64,000 nucleotides of DNA from the NCBI GenBank assembly GCA_030280995.1, contig JASXTE010000015.1, positions 16,754,001 to 16,818,000 of the forward strand. Direction: 5' to 3'. This DNA comes from Hemileia vastatrix. Lineage: Eukaryota > Basidiomycota > Pucciniomycetes > Pucciniales > Zaghouaniaceae. The translations under genes were made by a program, and so were the position numbers. The notes below the pieces were generated by a model. The model saw only the letters and a program-made list of their open reading frames with translations, did not search any database and was not told the DNA's origin. Below are positions 10,154 through 22,747 of the stretch, one piece after another; the first letter of the stretch is position 1, and the number at the start of each line of letters is the position of its first letter.

Positions 10154-13100
10154 TCAAGACGGCATTGGGCTCAAATTTAAGTTAGTAAGAAATTCATGAT
10201 GTTTAAATCTAGGTAATGGTTTTGTAAGAATATCTGCTATCATATGATTAGTAGAGACATATTTTATAGTGATTTGTTGAGTATTAACTAATTCACGCAA
10301 CCAGCAAACTTTAGTGTTGATATGGCGAGTACGATGTTGATACAAGGGGTTTAAGGCTCGATTTATTGCACCTTGATTGTCGCCATTTAGTTGAGTCAAA
10401 TTGAGAGGAATGGAAAAGTCATTGAATAATTCTTTTGCCCATAATAGATCTTGTCCGCACTCAGTCATCGCATAATACTCAGATTCGGAGGTTGATAAGG
10501 ATACTGACTGTTGTTTACAAGAGCGCCAGCTCAGTAACCCTAAGTGAAAGACTAATGAACCAGATGTTGATTTTGAATCAGCTGATTTATTGTAATCGGC
10601 ATCAGCAAATCCTATTAAAGAGCCGAATTCAGAGTTTGGTACCTTTCCAAGGGTTAGACCATAGTCCTTAGTTAGTTGAAGATAACGCAGTATGTGGAAA
10701 AAGGCCACTATCTGTTCGTCGGTAGGGTGATTGAGGTGTTGAGCTAGGGAACTGGCTGCAAAGGCTAAGTCTGGTCTAGTGCACAGGACTAGGTAATTCA
10801 GCAGGCCTATAGCTCTTCGGTAGTTGAAGAGATTGGTCAATTTGCGACTATCGTTCTGAGTAAATTGAGAGTTGGGAACAAGGGGAGTGGTGACTGTTCG
10901 ACAATTAGAATGATTGAATTCGTTTAGTAGCTTTTGGATGTAGAGTTGTTGAGTGAGAGTGATAGTTCTTTCAGCTCGATTGCAAATAATCTTCATACCA
11001 AGTATCCAATTAAGATTGCCTTGGTCACCAATATCAAAGGCTTTACTTATCTTTTCCTTAAACATGTTGATTGACGAGCCACCAATGATAAGATCGTCGA
11101 CATGGATGAATACATAACAGGGATTCTTTTGATCGGTGTGAAGGAATAAACAAGGATCAGCAGTACTGGCCCTGAAGTTGATGCTAGTAAAGAAATTTGT
11201 TAGTTTATTATACCAACATCGAGGACTCTGCTTCAAACCATATAATGACTTTTTGAGATGGAGACAAAAGTTTTCATTTTTGGGCACATATCCTTGTGGA
11301 AATTGAAGGTAGATATCTTCGTCAAGATTGCCGTGGAGAAAAGCAGATTTCACATCCATTTGACATAAGTCCCAGTCTTTATAGGCAGCAAGTCCGAGAA
11401 GAAATCGAAGAGTGGCGAGACGACCAGTAGGAGCGTAAGTTTCATTATATTCAATTCCTTCTAATTGTGAGAAACCTTGTGCACAAAGTCGAGCTTTATA
11501 TTTGATGATGTTGCCATCTGAATCAGTTTTCTTTTTGAAAGTCCATGTGGTCCCAATCAGGTGATTTTTCGATGGTAAAGTAGATTCTTCCCAGACGCCG
11601 TGATGATTTATACTATTTAATTCAGCATTAATTGCTTTTAACCATTCATCGCTTTCCGATGAATTGACGGCTTTGTGGTAATTCTGAGGAGTACCAAATG
11701 GGGTGACAATCATACAGGCAACATTAGCCCTACGTTTCGTGGTTAGGATATTAGAGGGATCGATTTGAGAGGAGATTTCTTTAGTTGGTCTAGTGTCATA
11801 TGGAATGTATTCGTAGTGTTTTGACTGAGAGACATTCAAATTTTTGCTTTCTATATTCGATTCAGTAGCTTCGATAGGCTCAGGTATAGGAGTAAGCATG
11901 TCTTCAAAAGATTTGTTATTGTTGTTGTTGGAGGAGGATTCAGTAAAAATAATACTATGGTCGATGGAGATATCGGGGAATTGTAGAGTCTCTATAGTGT
12001 TTCCTTTTGAGATTTGTCTTGACAAATGAAAGGTGTTCAGGAATTTAACGTCGTGAGTTGTTATAATAGAGTCGGTGGAAGGAGAGTATATTCGATAATT
12101 AATGTGTCCATTGCAGTATCCTAAAAATACACCTTCTTCTCCTCCTTTTTCAAATTTACCGAGTCGCTTATGTTTTTGAAGGTTATAAACTACATCTGAG
12201 CCAAAAGGATGTAACTTGGTCAGTAACTTTGTATTTTTATGCCATAATTCCCAAGGTGTTTTATTGTTGGGTAAGGCAGAGGATGGAAGAATATTAAGGA
12301 GAAAAGTGGCAGTGTTCACTGCTTCGGCCCACCATTGCGCATCAAGACCAGATTCAATGAGTAGGCACTTGGCTTTCTCGACTATTGAGCGATTTCCTCT
12401 TTCTGCGATGGGATTTTGTTGAGGTGAGTAGGGAGCCGTACGTAAGTGAATAATTCCTTTATTTTTCAAATGATTTTTCATGGTAAAGTTGACGAATTCT
12501 CCCCCGTTATCTGATACTATACACTTGACCTGTTTATCTAATTGATTCTCAACTAAGTTTTCGAATGTTTTGTATTTTTCGAAGGTTTCTGATTTTAGTT
12601 GAAGAAATTGAACGTGTCGGTATCTAGAGTGACCATCAACAATTTGGAAGAAGTAGGATTTCCCTCCTTTAGATTCAGGAGTAATCGGTCCGCATAAGTC
12701 CATGTGTATCACATCCAGAGGAGATTCGGGAGTAGGAAAAGTGCCCAAGAAAGGTAAAACATGAGATTTAGCGAGTGCACAAGTCTTACATGAGAAATCA
12801 GCAAAGTTCAAACCTGGGAAAAGTTTTTCCATGGTTTGATTATTTGGATGTCCATAGTTGTGATGTAATATCCGCAATTTCTCGTCCGGAGAACTGATAT
12901 AGTTGATGGAATTGTGATAAGAGTTTGCAACTAACGGAAATGTTAGAATACGTCCTTTTGATGAGCATTCGATGAGGGGTGTGTCTCCATTTTTGATTAT
13001 AAAACGTCCTTTTTCATTGGTGATGCTCCATCCGTCCAATAAGATGTCCACAAGTGAGATTAAGTTTGCCTTTACGGTTGGTGCATAGAGTGCATGATCT

Positions 13101-14152
13101 ATGTTAAAGTTGTGACCTAAGGTTGAAGAAAAGAGAGCTTTGCCTTGTCCAAGGGCAGTCAGCTCATCTCCGTTGGCCATTGATAAAGCAGTTTTTGAGT
13201 TATGATATGTATCGAAATATTTTTGATTGTTAAAGATTGAGAACGAAGCACCACTGTCCAATATGGCGTGATCATTAGGTAAGTTGTTAAATACTGACAA
13301 TACTTTGTGAGTGTTGTCGGAACTGCGATTTTCCCTTTCTTTCTTTCTTTTGAGAAATTCGTCACGTTTCTCGGGATGAAGATGAAAGCAGGATGATTCT
13401 GAGTGAGGGGCGAGAGGATTATGCTTGCCCTTTGAGCATAAGTGTTTAACTTTGGTGTCCACGGCCAAAGCTGCACCTGATGAGGATAAATTAAGAACTT
13501 TTCGTCGAGTAACCTCGGTTTCAATATCGGAGAATATGTTTTCGATCGTAGGTCTTTGATTAGTAATATCGTATTTACTTAGAATTATAGTTGCTGAAGT
13601 TTGATACGATTCGGGAAGAAGGTTCAAGACGTAGTTGCCCATGATATATGAAAGAATATTGTCCTTGAATAAGTCGGGTGCCACTTCCCTCAACAGCCTC
13701 ATTGTTCCTCTAAATTTGTTCATGGCTTCGATAATATTGCTTTCAGTGAATTTGATTTTAAACAATTGGTTTACAACGTAAGAGCAATTTTGAGTGGATT
13801 TTGAGGCGTAATGGTCCTTGATGCGTTTCCACAGTTGAGCTGGTTCTACTGCATCATCGTCCAGAATAAATTTGTGTTGATTAGGTCGGTCCATAAACAT
13901 CTTGATTATTGTATTGGTTTGTCTTTGTCGAATTTTGAAGATATTCATGAGATCAGAGTCGGTGGGTATTGCACAGTCCTCTTCTAGAAATTGATCTAGG
14001 TTGCGAACAGTCAAGGCATATTTTATGTCTGTTTTCCAAGAGCTATAATTTTTATCGTTAAGTTTCTCGATTCCTTTAATTTCTGAGAAGTTTGAGGAAT
14101 CTTGGAGGTAGGAGAAGTCAGGTGAAGGAGCGGGATTAGAAGTGGAGGCCAT
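10154..14152 (-). CDS. gag-pol: Ty1/copia gag-pol polyprotein, intact
   Basis: One uninterrupted frame of 1332 codons from the ATG at 14152. The order is typical of copia elements: gag (about 1-235), a Cys/His segment (CSKGKHNP..HSESSC, 239-255), aspartic protease (LDSGAS at 298-303), pre-integrase HHCC zinc region (HHNYGH...CKTC, 430-458), integrase with D485 (HMDLCGP), D548 (SDNGGEF) and E584 (IAERGN), reverse transcriptase (820-1080, active box HVDD at 1017-1020) and RNase H (DADY near 1184, SESEYYA, TKPLPR at the end). HVDD instead of YVDD is a tolerated variant in fungal copia enzymes. No stop or frameshift is seen. Gag and pol share one frame, so the ratio of products must be set another way. 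Confidence 0.93.
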   Translation of the reverse strand: MASTSNPAPSPDFSYLQDSSNFSEIKGIEKLNDKNYSSWKTDIKYALTVRNLDQFLEEDCAIPTDSDLMNIFKIRQRQTNTIIKMFMDRPNQHKFILDDDAVEPAQLWKRIKDHYASKSTQNCSYVVNQLFKIKFTESNIIEAMNKFRGTMRLLREVAPDLFKDNILSYIMGNYVLNLLPESYQTSATIILSKYDITNQRPTIENIFSDIETEVTRRKVLNLSSSGAALAVDTKVKHLCSKGKHNPLAPHSESSCFHLHPEKRDEFLKRKKERENRSSDNTHKVLSVFNNLPNDHAILDSGASFSIFNNQKYFDTYHNSKTALSMANGDELTALGQGKALFSSTLGHNFNIDHALYAPTVKANLISLVDILLDGWSITNEKGRFIIKNGDTPLIECSSKGRILTFPLVANSYHNSINYISSPDEKLRILHHNYGHPNNQTMEKLFPGLNFADFSCKTCALAKSHVLPFLGTFPTPESPLDVIHMDLCGPITPESKGGKSYFFQIVDGHSRYRHVQFLQLKSETFEKYKTFENLVENQLDKQVKCIVSDNGGEFVNFTMKNHLKNKGIIHLRTAPYSPQQNPIAERGNRSIVEKAKCLLIESGLDAQWWAEAVNTATFLLNILPSSALPNNKTPWELWHKNTKLLTKLHPFGSDVVYNLQKHKRLGKFEKGGEEGVFLGYCNGHINYRIYSPSTDSIITTHDVKFLNTFHLSRQISKGNTIETLQFPDISIDHSIIFTESSSNNNNNKSFEDMLTPIPEPIEATESNIESKNLNVSQSKHYEYIPYDTRPTKEISSQIDPSNILTTKRRANVACMIVTPFGTPQNYHKAVNSSESDEWLKAINAELNSINHHGVWEESTLPSKNHLIGTTWTFKKKTDSDGNIIKYKARLCAQGFSQLEGIEYNETYAPTGRLATLRFLLGLAAYKDWDLCQMDVKSAFLHGNLDEDIYLQFPQGYVPKNENFCLHLKKSLYGLKQSPRCWYNKLTNFFTSINFRASTADPCLFLHTDQKNPCYVFIHVDDLIIGGSSINMFKEKISKAFDIGDQGNLNWILGMKIICNRAERTITLTQQLYIQKLLNEFNHSNCRTVTTPLVPNSQFTQNDSRKLTNLFNYRRAIGLLNYLVLCTRPDLAFAASSLAQHLNHPTDEQIVAFFHILRYLQLTKDYGLTLGKVPNSEFGSLIGFADADYNKSADSKSTSGSLVFHLGLLSWRSCKQQSVSLSTSESEYYAMTECGQDLLWAKELFNDFSIPLNLTQLNGDNQGAINRALNPLYQHRTRHINTKVCWLRELVNTQQITIKYVSTNHMIADILTKPLPRFKHHEFLTNLNLSPMPS

Positions 14153-14250
14153 TCCAGCAGTAGCGGTATAAGCAGAGGAAGATGAAGGACTCGAGGGTGG
14201 TGAGGACGTATTAATTGATTGGGGAGTAGCCAGACTGAGTTAAATGCAGG

Positions 14251-14269
14251 GGCGCTGGGCCCATAACCC
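14251..14269 (-). other. Primer-binding site: complement of the initiator tRNA-Met anticodon arm
   Basis: Directly after the 5' LTR the sense strand reads GGGTTATGGGCCCAGCGCC. Its complement contains GCTGGGCCCATAACCC, the anticodon stem-loop of eukaryotic initiator tRNA-Met (CAT anticodon). Priming from a half-tRNA is known for Drosophila copia and yeast Ty5. Confidence 0.8.
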
Positions 14270-14909
14270 TGATAAGATTCAATATAATAGATTAGCTATG
14301 TAATGGACTTAGATGGACAATGGACTTGGAGTGGACGAGTGAGGAGGAGCGGACGAATGAGGACAGGACAGAGAAAAGAAGGAAACAAAATGTTACCTGA
14401 TAAGATTCAATATAATAGATTAGCTATGTAATGGACTTAGATGGACAATGGACTTGGAGTGGACGAGTGAGGAGGAGCGGACGAATGAGGACAGGACAGA
14501 GAAAAGAAGGAAACAAACTGAGAGAGAGAAATAAGTAAATAATAAATTAAGAGAGATAGAAGTTTGGATTCATTGCAGTCGTAGAGCACATACATGTTAC
14601 CTGATAAGATTCAATATAATAGATTAGCTATGTAATGGACTTAGATGGACAATGGACTTGGAGTGGACGAGTGAGGAGGAGCGGACGAATGAGGACAGGA
14701 CAGAGAAAAGAAGGAAACAAACTGAGAGAGAGAAATAAGTAAATAATAAATTAAGAGAGATAGAAGTTTGGATGCCGACTAGATAGTGAGTCGACATCGT
14801 TAAATATGCTTAGGTTAGGGTATGCATATAGATAGTGATAAAGGGTCTGCTAACAACGGAAAGTATAGATATGGATATATGAAATAGTAATGCTTATAGA
14901 ATATTAACA
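14270..14909 (-). repeat. copia 5' LTR with rearranged tandem units
   Basis: Units start at 14270, 14398 and 14602. The second carries about 51 bp of the post-unit LTR sequence plus about 25 bp (TTCATTGCAGTCGTAGAGC and more) that is absent from the 3' LTR. This explains the 76-bp length difference between the LTRs. Confidence 0.85.
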
Positions 14910-15994
14910 AATCCTATAGTACTAGCTATAGGCCTTGACCAAGGGAGTTGGAGAAAAACCAGAGAGAAAATCCCCTGTCCCTTTAGAAAAATAGAGTGAG
15001 ATTTACTTGCTAAAGTAAGTTGGTTCCTGTTTTGCTAAAGCTCCTTTTCAAGACACTTGACTGCTTGATGAGCCAAGAAAGTAGTCCCAGATAGACTACC
15101 AGACCAAAAAACTGAAATGTAGAACAAAGTCCACACCAGAGACAGCAAAGATACTTGATGTAGGCTGCAAATCCACACCAGAGACAGCAATAATACTTGC
15201 TATAGCTTGCAAGACTATAACAGAGAAAACAGTCGCCAAAGTTAAGTTAAATGAAGAACTCACTTGCAACAAACACAGCCAATTGTGGCCAGAAAACAGT
15301 GAAAACTGAGTGAGGAACAATGAGATCACCTCCGGATGGTTGTATGATGATTATGGTTGCCCCAAACTGTCTTATTCACTATTTACACACAGACCACTAA
15401 CTAAGAGCCCATGCGCACCCACCAATCTGGCGCCTGTACCTGCCAAATTGCATAAAAAACCCTCCTGGAGCGCTCCCCAACCTCCTAAAACAGAGGCAGG
15501 CGGGCTGCCCAACGTCGGAGATGCCGCCTGAAGTGGCCCGGCCTCCCTGAAGCCAGAAAACCAATAAAAACCACTAATCTACTTAGAGAAATTAGCTACA
15601 ACTACTAAAACCTTTAAAACACGGAATTTCACTATAACAACATTGAGACATGAAATATAGAGAAAAATTAGCTCTATCAAATGGTACTAAGCACTTAACC
15701 CTAAGACTTAAGGTTAGCCCGTAAAACACGAAAAACAAAATTAAACAGCAATCTTTTATAAATGAAAAATGAGGAAATGACCCCTTAAAACTCAGAATAT
15801 GAAAAATGTCTACAAGACATAAATTATAGAGAAAAACCAGGGCTATCCAATGATAGTACCAACATACCCGCAGACCCAATATCCACGGAATAAAACCAGA
15901 AAAATACCAAATTCCTTAACAGATGTCAATTAAGACATGCACAAACAGCGCCAAATCACACAACAAAGGCCCCTGCCAATGTTGGAAGACCACA

Positions 15995-18900
15995 ACGGAA
16001 AAAATTGAATATTTTTTAAAAGAAAATCCATTCGAATCAAAGATGATAAGTAAATTATTATTGAGAATTGAAAAATTGGAAGAGTTCTCTGAAGAGTCAT
16101 ACAATAATACAGAAAGTTTATTATTAAAACTAACACAATCATTGAGTACCACAGCCAATAGGCTCAAAATTATTGAAAATTCAAATAATGAATTAACCAA
16201 TGAAAATAAAAGATTGAACTCTGAGATTAGAAATTTAGAAAGTAAATTAGAACACTATCAGAATATTATGGCTACCATAGAGGGACGTGTAAAATTGTCT
16301 TTTTCAAATGTAAATGATACTTTGACTCATGTACTTGTAATAAAAGATAGGCTACAAAGAGTAGAAATAGAAGTAGCAAACATTTTGAAAAACACTGAGA
16401 AAGTAAAAGATAACACCTCTTATGTGGAAAGAGTACCTGTTTTAATGAAACACTCAAATGATAAACCAATGATGGAACATAAACATAGTGTCATGGGCTC
16501 TGAGAACATAAAATCAGTAAATGATGAAATAAATGATCATCTTTCCAAAGTAAGTGAATTACTTAATATTACTCAGGTTAGGGAAGCAAAAACTAACCAA
16601 AAAAAATGGCCTGAGTTAGATCAGTACCCTTCTTTTGACAGGGATTCAAAATCTGATTGGCAACAATTCAACCAAAGAATTGATAACTTAAAGTTTTCAT
16701 ACAAATTACCTGATAAAGAAATTACATCAAAATTAATATCTTTATTTACAGATGTGGCCTTATTATGGTTTGAATCTGTATTGAGTGAGGGAATTAACTA
16801 CTCCTGGAATGAATGGAAGGCACTAATTGAAAGGCGATTTGGTGGCCCAAAATTCAGAATCACTCAACAAAGATTGTATGAAAGAGCCAGATATAATCCA
16901 AATTCTGGGGATAAACCCATGGTCTTTTTAATGAATTTAATAAAAATCATGAAAGCTATGGATCCAAAAATGGATTATGATGAGTGGAAAGAAAAAATAA
17001 TATATAAATTGCCTATATCAGTTAGAGACATTATTGTAGCTAGAACTGAAACCATCAGAGATACCTCTGGGTTCATTAATATATGCAATGAAATATTATT
17101 AAACCACAAATATGAAACCAAGTATAATAATTACAAACAAAGTGTTGACGTAGTAAAACCTACTACAAGTAAGTTACCAGTGGAGAAGAAAAAACCTTCA
17201 GCTCCCCTTGTACCTAAAAGACAAGAAAAAAACACTTGTTATAACTGTAATGAACCTTGGGTTAAGGGTCACATGTGTAAGAAATGAATTAATGTTATTT
17301 AAAAATCACAAAATTCTGAATCAAGTTAACATGAAGATGAGAACGTGGAATCCAGTGAGGATTGTAAAAGTAACATCTCTTACAGTGATGATGAACATGA
17401 GATATTTGTATTAGAACAGGATATTATGTTCCTGAATGATGATATACCTCATACAGATACATCTTTAACTTCCATTGAAGAAGCTGAAATAATTAAAGAT
17501 GTATCTCATGACACTTACAAAATAACACCTATCAGAGCACCTGTTATTATATGTGGAAGAGAAATGAATGCCATTCTTGACACTGGGGCTGCAGGTAGTG
17601 TAGTTTCTATTAATACATTAATGAAACTTGACAGTAAGTATAAGTAAAAACTAGAACCTGTACAGACAAAGAACTGGAGGGGTTTTGGTTCAGTTTTAAA
17701 TACAATTGGCAAATACAAAACTGCTGTATTCTTCAAATATAATAATGAATATGTAAGAGCAGTGTGTGAATTTGTTGTAATGGATAATAATAATTGTAGT
17801 GATTGGTTTATTATTGGAAATGACTTATTGACCAAATTTGGCATTAAACTAGATCCTGCAAACAGTTGCTTCACTATAGGCATGAATGGTAAGAGAGAAT
17901 TCAAGATATTTTCTGAAAATTCAGTGTATTCTATTTCTCCTAAAGAGGAACAACTGCAAGGTGGAAGAACCACCACTGAAGTGGTAGAATTGAATAATGA
18001 AATCCAAAAGGCCTCTTTCAGTCCTCAACTCTCAAAAATTGAAGACAATATTTTGAGATTGATCAAATCTTATCCTATGGCATTTTCTCATGGTTAAAAT
18101 GAACTAGAATCGGTCAAAGACCATGAGATGGAAATCTCTTTAAGTTGTGATTTGGATAATATTCCTGGCAGCTTGAAAAAGAAACCTTACCCAGCATCTC
18201 CTGCAAAAAGGAAAGATATTGAAGACAATATAAAAATGTTGTTGGAAATGAGTATTGTTGAAGAAGTGGAAAAAAACACCTAAGTATTGTGTTATTTCAC
18301 CAGTATTAATCTCTTATGAAAAAGATAAGGTAAGATTATGGGGTAATTATAGAGCTCTGAATACATACACAGTAGATGATATTTACCCTCTACCAAGGAT
18401 AGCTTCTATCCATGCTACCTTACAAAGAGAAAAATATATTTCCTGTCTGGATGGAAACAAAGGTTACCACCAGATTCCTGTGGAAAAGAATTCTCAAAAT
18501 TACTTATTAATAACCACACATATGGGAATATATAAGTATGTGAGAATGCCATTTGGCCCAAAGAATGCGCCTTCAGTCTTCCAAAAATTGATAGATAGTG
18601 TTTTTCATCAGGAAATGGTTGAAGGATGGCTTTTGGTTTATATTGATGACATCATAGTGTTTTCAAAAACATATGATGAGCATTTAAATTACCTGAAGAT
18701 AGTCTTTCAAAAAATGGATGAAATTAATATGACAATTGCATTAAAGAAATGCAAGTTTGGATTTCAATCCTTGAAAGTACTTGGACATGTTGTATCTGGA
18801 TTACAAATTTGTGTTGACCAGAATAAGGTGGCAGCAATTAAAAACATTGGTATACATAAGAATGTAAAAGATGTTCAAAGTTTTTTGGGTATGTGTGGAT

Positions 18901-21070
18901 ATTATAGACAGTATATTAAAAACTACCAATCCATTGCAGCTCCTTTAACAAAATTAATCAGGGAAAATGAGACTTTCATTTGGAATAATGAAAGACAACA
19001 CACCTTTAATAAATTAAAGGAATTTTTAATGTCAGCTCCAATATTGAGACTGCCATATTTCACCCTACCTTTTATCTTGTACACTGATGCAAGCTTCACA
19101 GGTTTAGGTGCTGCTTTACAGCAGAAACAGATAATAAATGGAAAATTATCTGAAGTAGTTATCTATTATATATACAGAACTTTAAGAAAGACAGAATTAA
19201 GGTATGGTGCCACACAGCTGGAATGTTTAGCCGTGGTATGGGCCTTGGAGAAACTTCATTACTATCTGGAAGACCAGAAGTTTGAACTAATAACAGATTT
19301 CAGTGCAGTAAAATCATTACTAAACATGAAAACCCCTAATAAGCACATGTTTAGATGGAAACTAGCTGTACAGGAGTACAGAGGAGGAATGAAAATCACT
19401 CATAGAGCAGGAACATTTCATTCTAATGTGGATTTATTATCCAGAAGTACTTTGCCAAATGATGCTGACAACCCAGATTATGTACCTGAAAATGAGGTTA
19501 TACATATATTTGGGATTTATATAGTGGATTTTGAGGAAGAGTTTATGCAAGCTATATTGGAAAATTATTCATCTGATAAAGATTTGACTAAACTATCTAC
19601 CACTCTAAATGATCCAACTAATGCCTCCATGAGTGCATTAATTAAAACCTTGACTCCAAAGTATAGAAATGTGTTGGAAAAAGGTAAACTGTCAATTGAA
19701 GATGGATACATATATTACAGGAAAAATCTAAGTAATGTAAAAGTAATACCACCTTCTATGAAAGAGTTAATGTTGAGTACTTGTCATGATGGCATCTTAG
19801 CTGGTCATTTTGATTTTAACAAAACATTAACCAGAGTTAAAATACAGCCTGGTGGATAAACATGAAAGAAGATGTACAAAAATACATTGAAACATGTGAC
19901 TCTTGTCAGAAATCTAAAAGATTAACTGGGAAGAGAGCTGGGTTGTTACAACAAATAGAGCAGCCAAAAGCTCCATGGGAAATTTTAAACATGGATTTTG
20001 TAACTAGCTTGCCATTAGCAGGAAAAGAAAGTTTCAATTCTTGCTGGGTAATATTAGATAGATTAACAAAAATGTGTAAATTTATTCCTACCCATAAAGA
20101 GGTATCTGCAAAAGACTTGGCATTACTATGGTGGACTCAAATGATGAATACTTCTGGGTTCCCCAAAGCCATAATCTCTGACAGAGACCCTAAATTTACT
20201 TCAGAGTTCTGGACATCTTTGATGGAAGTATCAGGTTTTCAATTGAAATTGTCTAAAGCACACCATCCACAAACTGATGGGCTGGCTGAGAGAATGATAC
20301 AAACTCTGGAAGACATGATCAGAAAATATTGTGCCTTTGTATTAGAATACAAAGACAATGAGAAACTCACACATGACTTGGTAACATTAATTCCTGGCCT
20401 TGAATTTACTTATAACAGCACAACTCATTCTGTAACAGAGAAGAAACCATTTGAACTCTGGCTGGGATATGTACCAAATACCCCAGTAAATCATTTAAAT
20501 AAATTACCAAGGTTAGATATACACCCTGGTACTAAATCTTTTATTCATATGCAACAAATGTGTAGAAAGTATGCTGAAGAATGCATCCAAAAATTATTTG
20601 AAAATGAAAAGAAAAGGTGGGATAAATCTCATAAAGAATTTGAATTCAAAAAAGGAGATGAAGTCCTAATTTCAACACTACATTTTAACTTACAAGGTAA
20701 TGTTAAATTAAAGGATCCCTTTGTAGGACCTTTTGTAGTAAGCAAAATGGTTGGTAATAATGCAGTGGAAGTCATATTATATGCTCCATATGATAGAAAA
20801 CATCCAATTTTCCCTATCTCATTATTGAAACCTTACCATGCAAATGATCCTGACTTATTTCCAAAAAGAAGGGGAAGGCCTAAAAAGCAACATGAAGAAA
20901 TTGTGGAAAAAGCAGAGATTGAAAAAATACTCAAGAAAAGAATCCTTACTAAAGAAAAGGAACTGAGTATTTATTAAGATTTAAAGGGAAATCAAATGAA
21001 TTTGATAAATGGATACCTGAAAAAGAAATTTCTAATTTATCCTCCCTTCTTAAAAAATTTAAACAGAAAT
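15995..21070 (+). pseudogene. gag-pol: Chromovirus copy 1 gag-pol, several stops and frameshifts
   Basis: The frame breaks into pieces. Gag to the zinc knuckle ends in TGA at 17285 (AGA in copy 2). The protease piece (LDTGAAGS) ends at 17645. Further breaks lie near 18095 and between 18240 and 18290. An RT-RNase H piece runs to 19859 and keeps YIDD. The integrase piece 19862-20977 keeps DFVTS, SDRDPKF and LAERM. A 1-nt deletion near 20957 destroys the chromodomain frame. Aligned codons otherwise follow copy 2 closely. It cannot make a full polyprotein but could be mobilised only if it still had both LTRs, which it does not. Confidence 0.9.
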
Positions 21071-21249
21071 AAATTTCTGTTAAACCAGCTGAGGGGTTAA
21101 AAACAAGTACTCATAATAATTTATTATGTTTTATTTCTTTAAAGAAAAATCTTTAATGCTACAGAATTAATCTGAATACCTGAAAATTAACAAATAAATA
21201 ATGAAAATGTATAACTTATCATTTTTTATTGTTTTTTTGGGTGGGCGAG

Positions 21250-22747
21250 TGTCAGCCTGTATATCCTCAGGACTGAGTAATAAGTATTTATAAGTTATGT
21301 TAAACACATGAACTATACATGGGAACAATAAATTAGAGTACACAAACAGTATACATAAGTAAAATTATGATAATACACAAAAAATGCCATTATAACACCT
21401 TATATACACACATATTTCCACCTTTTATAATCTTAGGTACTTAATATTAAGCTGGAATATTTTAGTGTAATCTTAAGAACCTTAATTATAAGGCTACATA
21501 ATTTTAAAGTACACTTAAAGCTGTTCTTTTCATTGTTTTATGCAAAAAACAAGAAATGTGCTTTAAATCACTTAAAAGTTGATTATATGCGCTATAATTT
21601 AAAGAATATCAAAATTACCCTTTGACAGTTCAATTTGTCTCATTTAGGACTATTGATTTGGCTACTTTAATTCATAAAATAACACTTTTCAAATTTGGTG
21701 TTTTTTATGCCAGAAATGGCTTCTCTGTACTGGCCACATACTGCCTGCATTATTCCTGTGTGAATAGCTTCATTTTTAGAAAATTTAGCTTTTTCACACT
21801 ATAAATACCCCACATTCTACGCCCACTGTGGGGAAACACACTAAAATAGGCAAGAGGTGCTTATTTAGTGTCCTAGCTTAATTAATAATTCATGGACCCT
21901 CTTTATATGCACTAATTTCATTAATAACCTCATTCTTGGCACCTTATTTCACTAACATGCTTAAATTTGCCTAAAATTAGTCAAGGATTTACCTGTGCAA
22001 GTGCCTTCCAAGGACTGCATGTAGTTACCCCACATCTCACGTCCTTTTTTGGGTTTCTAGGTGGTTTCTCAGTCAATTTTGGTCATTTTTGAATGGGAAT
22101 TTCACATAGTATAATGTCAAGATTAGCCCCATAATTTTTACTGTGAATCTCCCTTATCATTAAGCTCTTATTAACGTTAATTTTCCCTCTTTAGTCTTTT
22201 ATATTGATGTATAATACGCATATACTCTCTTTTTTACTTATTCTTTAATTTTGATGGATTTTCCCTATTATTACAGGATTTTGGCGGGTGATATTCTTCT
22301 AATTATGTTATGGGTCACTTGGGATGTTTTTTGGAATGTCTATTAGTTGAATGGAGGCGTCATTAACTGTGTATTGGACTGGTAAATCAAGGGATTCATT
22401 GGGGAACTTATTATGTATAAAAGGAGGAGGTTTTGGGTCTTGTTTTCTACATTCTTTATCATTACAATTTAAATCATATAACCAAAAAAATTACAATAAA
22501 TATCAATTAGCACTTATTAAGTCTTTTGAATAGTATCTGAATAGTTAAAATCTATTTTTCTACCAACTAAAAAGATTGTAAGCCATATATAAAATTAGTG
22601 AGATTTATATTACTGAGACCTTTATTTTGGATTATATTTTACTATTTATTGAATTTATACTACAGTATTCATATAGGACCATTTAAATCTTCTAGAAACT
22701 GACTTTTGAAGCTAGTTCATCTCCTTTTACTTGATCTCAGCCTGACA
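21250..22747 (+). repeat. 3' LTR of chromovirus copy 1
   Basis: Begins TGTCAGCCTG and ends CAGCCTGACA, about 1498 bp, and is clearly more diverged from the copy 2 LTRs than those are from each other. It contains TATAAAAG at 22416-22423. Confidence 0.88.

Larger units (their letters stand above)
9579..14909 (-). mobile_element. Complete Ty1/copia (Pseudoviridae) retrotransposon
   Basis: A full element of 5331 bp with LTRs of 564 bp (9579-10142) and 640 bp (14270-14909), termini TGTTAATATT and CTTATCA on the sense (minus) strand, target duplication AATCC on both sides, an initiator-tRNA primer site, one long gag-pol frame and a purine-rich tract. Everything needed for retrotransposition appears present, so it may be recent or active. 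It sits in the 5' LTR of element A. Confidence 0.92.
2885..15994 (-). mobile_element. Ty3 (Metaviridae) element A, minus strand, interrupted by a copia element
   Basis: Order on the minus strand: 5' LTR (15994-14915 plus 9578-9567), tRNA-Lys-type primer site, gag-protease, pol, and a 3' noncoding part of unknown length. No 3' LTR is visible before the window edge, so the left border is uncertain and 2885 marks only the pol stop. The LTR begins TGTGGTCTTC and ends TTGTCTACA. Right of the LTR the sequence enters chromovirus copy 1 at ACGGAAAAAA, so A inserted into that element. Its decayed sister is B at 40148-47697, in opposite orientation. Confidence 0.85.
9567..15994 (-). repeat. 5' LTR of element A, split by the copia insertion
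   Basis: The LTR pieces are 15994-14915 and 9578-9567, about 1092 bp together after removing the copia element and one target copy. B's LTR is 1091 bp. The copia insertion duplicated AATCC (9574-9578 and 14910-14914). The LTR holds two direct copies of a CCACACCAGAGACAGCAA block near 15130 and 15175. Confidence 0.85.
15995..22747 (+). mobile_element. Chromovirus (Ty3) copy 1, 5' part missing, decayed
   Basis: It matches copy 2 from the equivalent of 31741 onward. The 5' LTR and gag start are cut off by the insertion of element A. The 3' LTR runs 21250-22747 and continues directly into satellite sequence (CCTTTTATAATATT), so this copy also inserted in the satellite. Confidence 0.88.
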
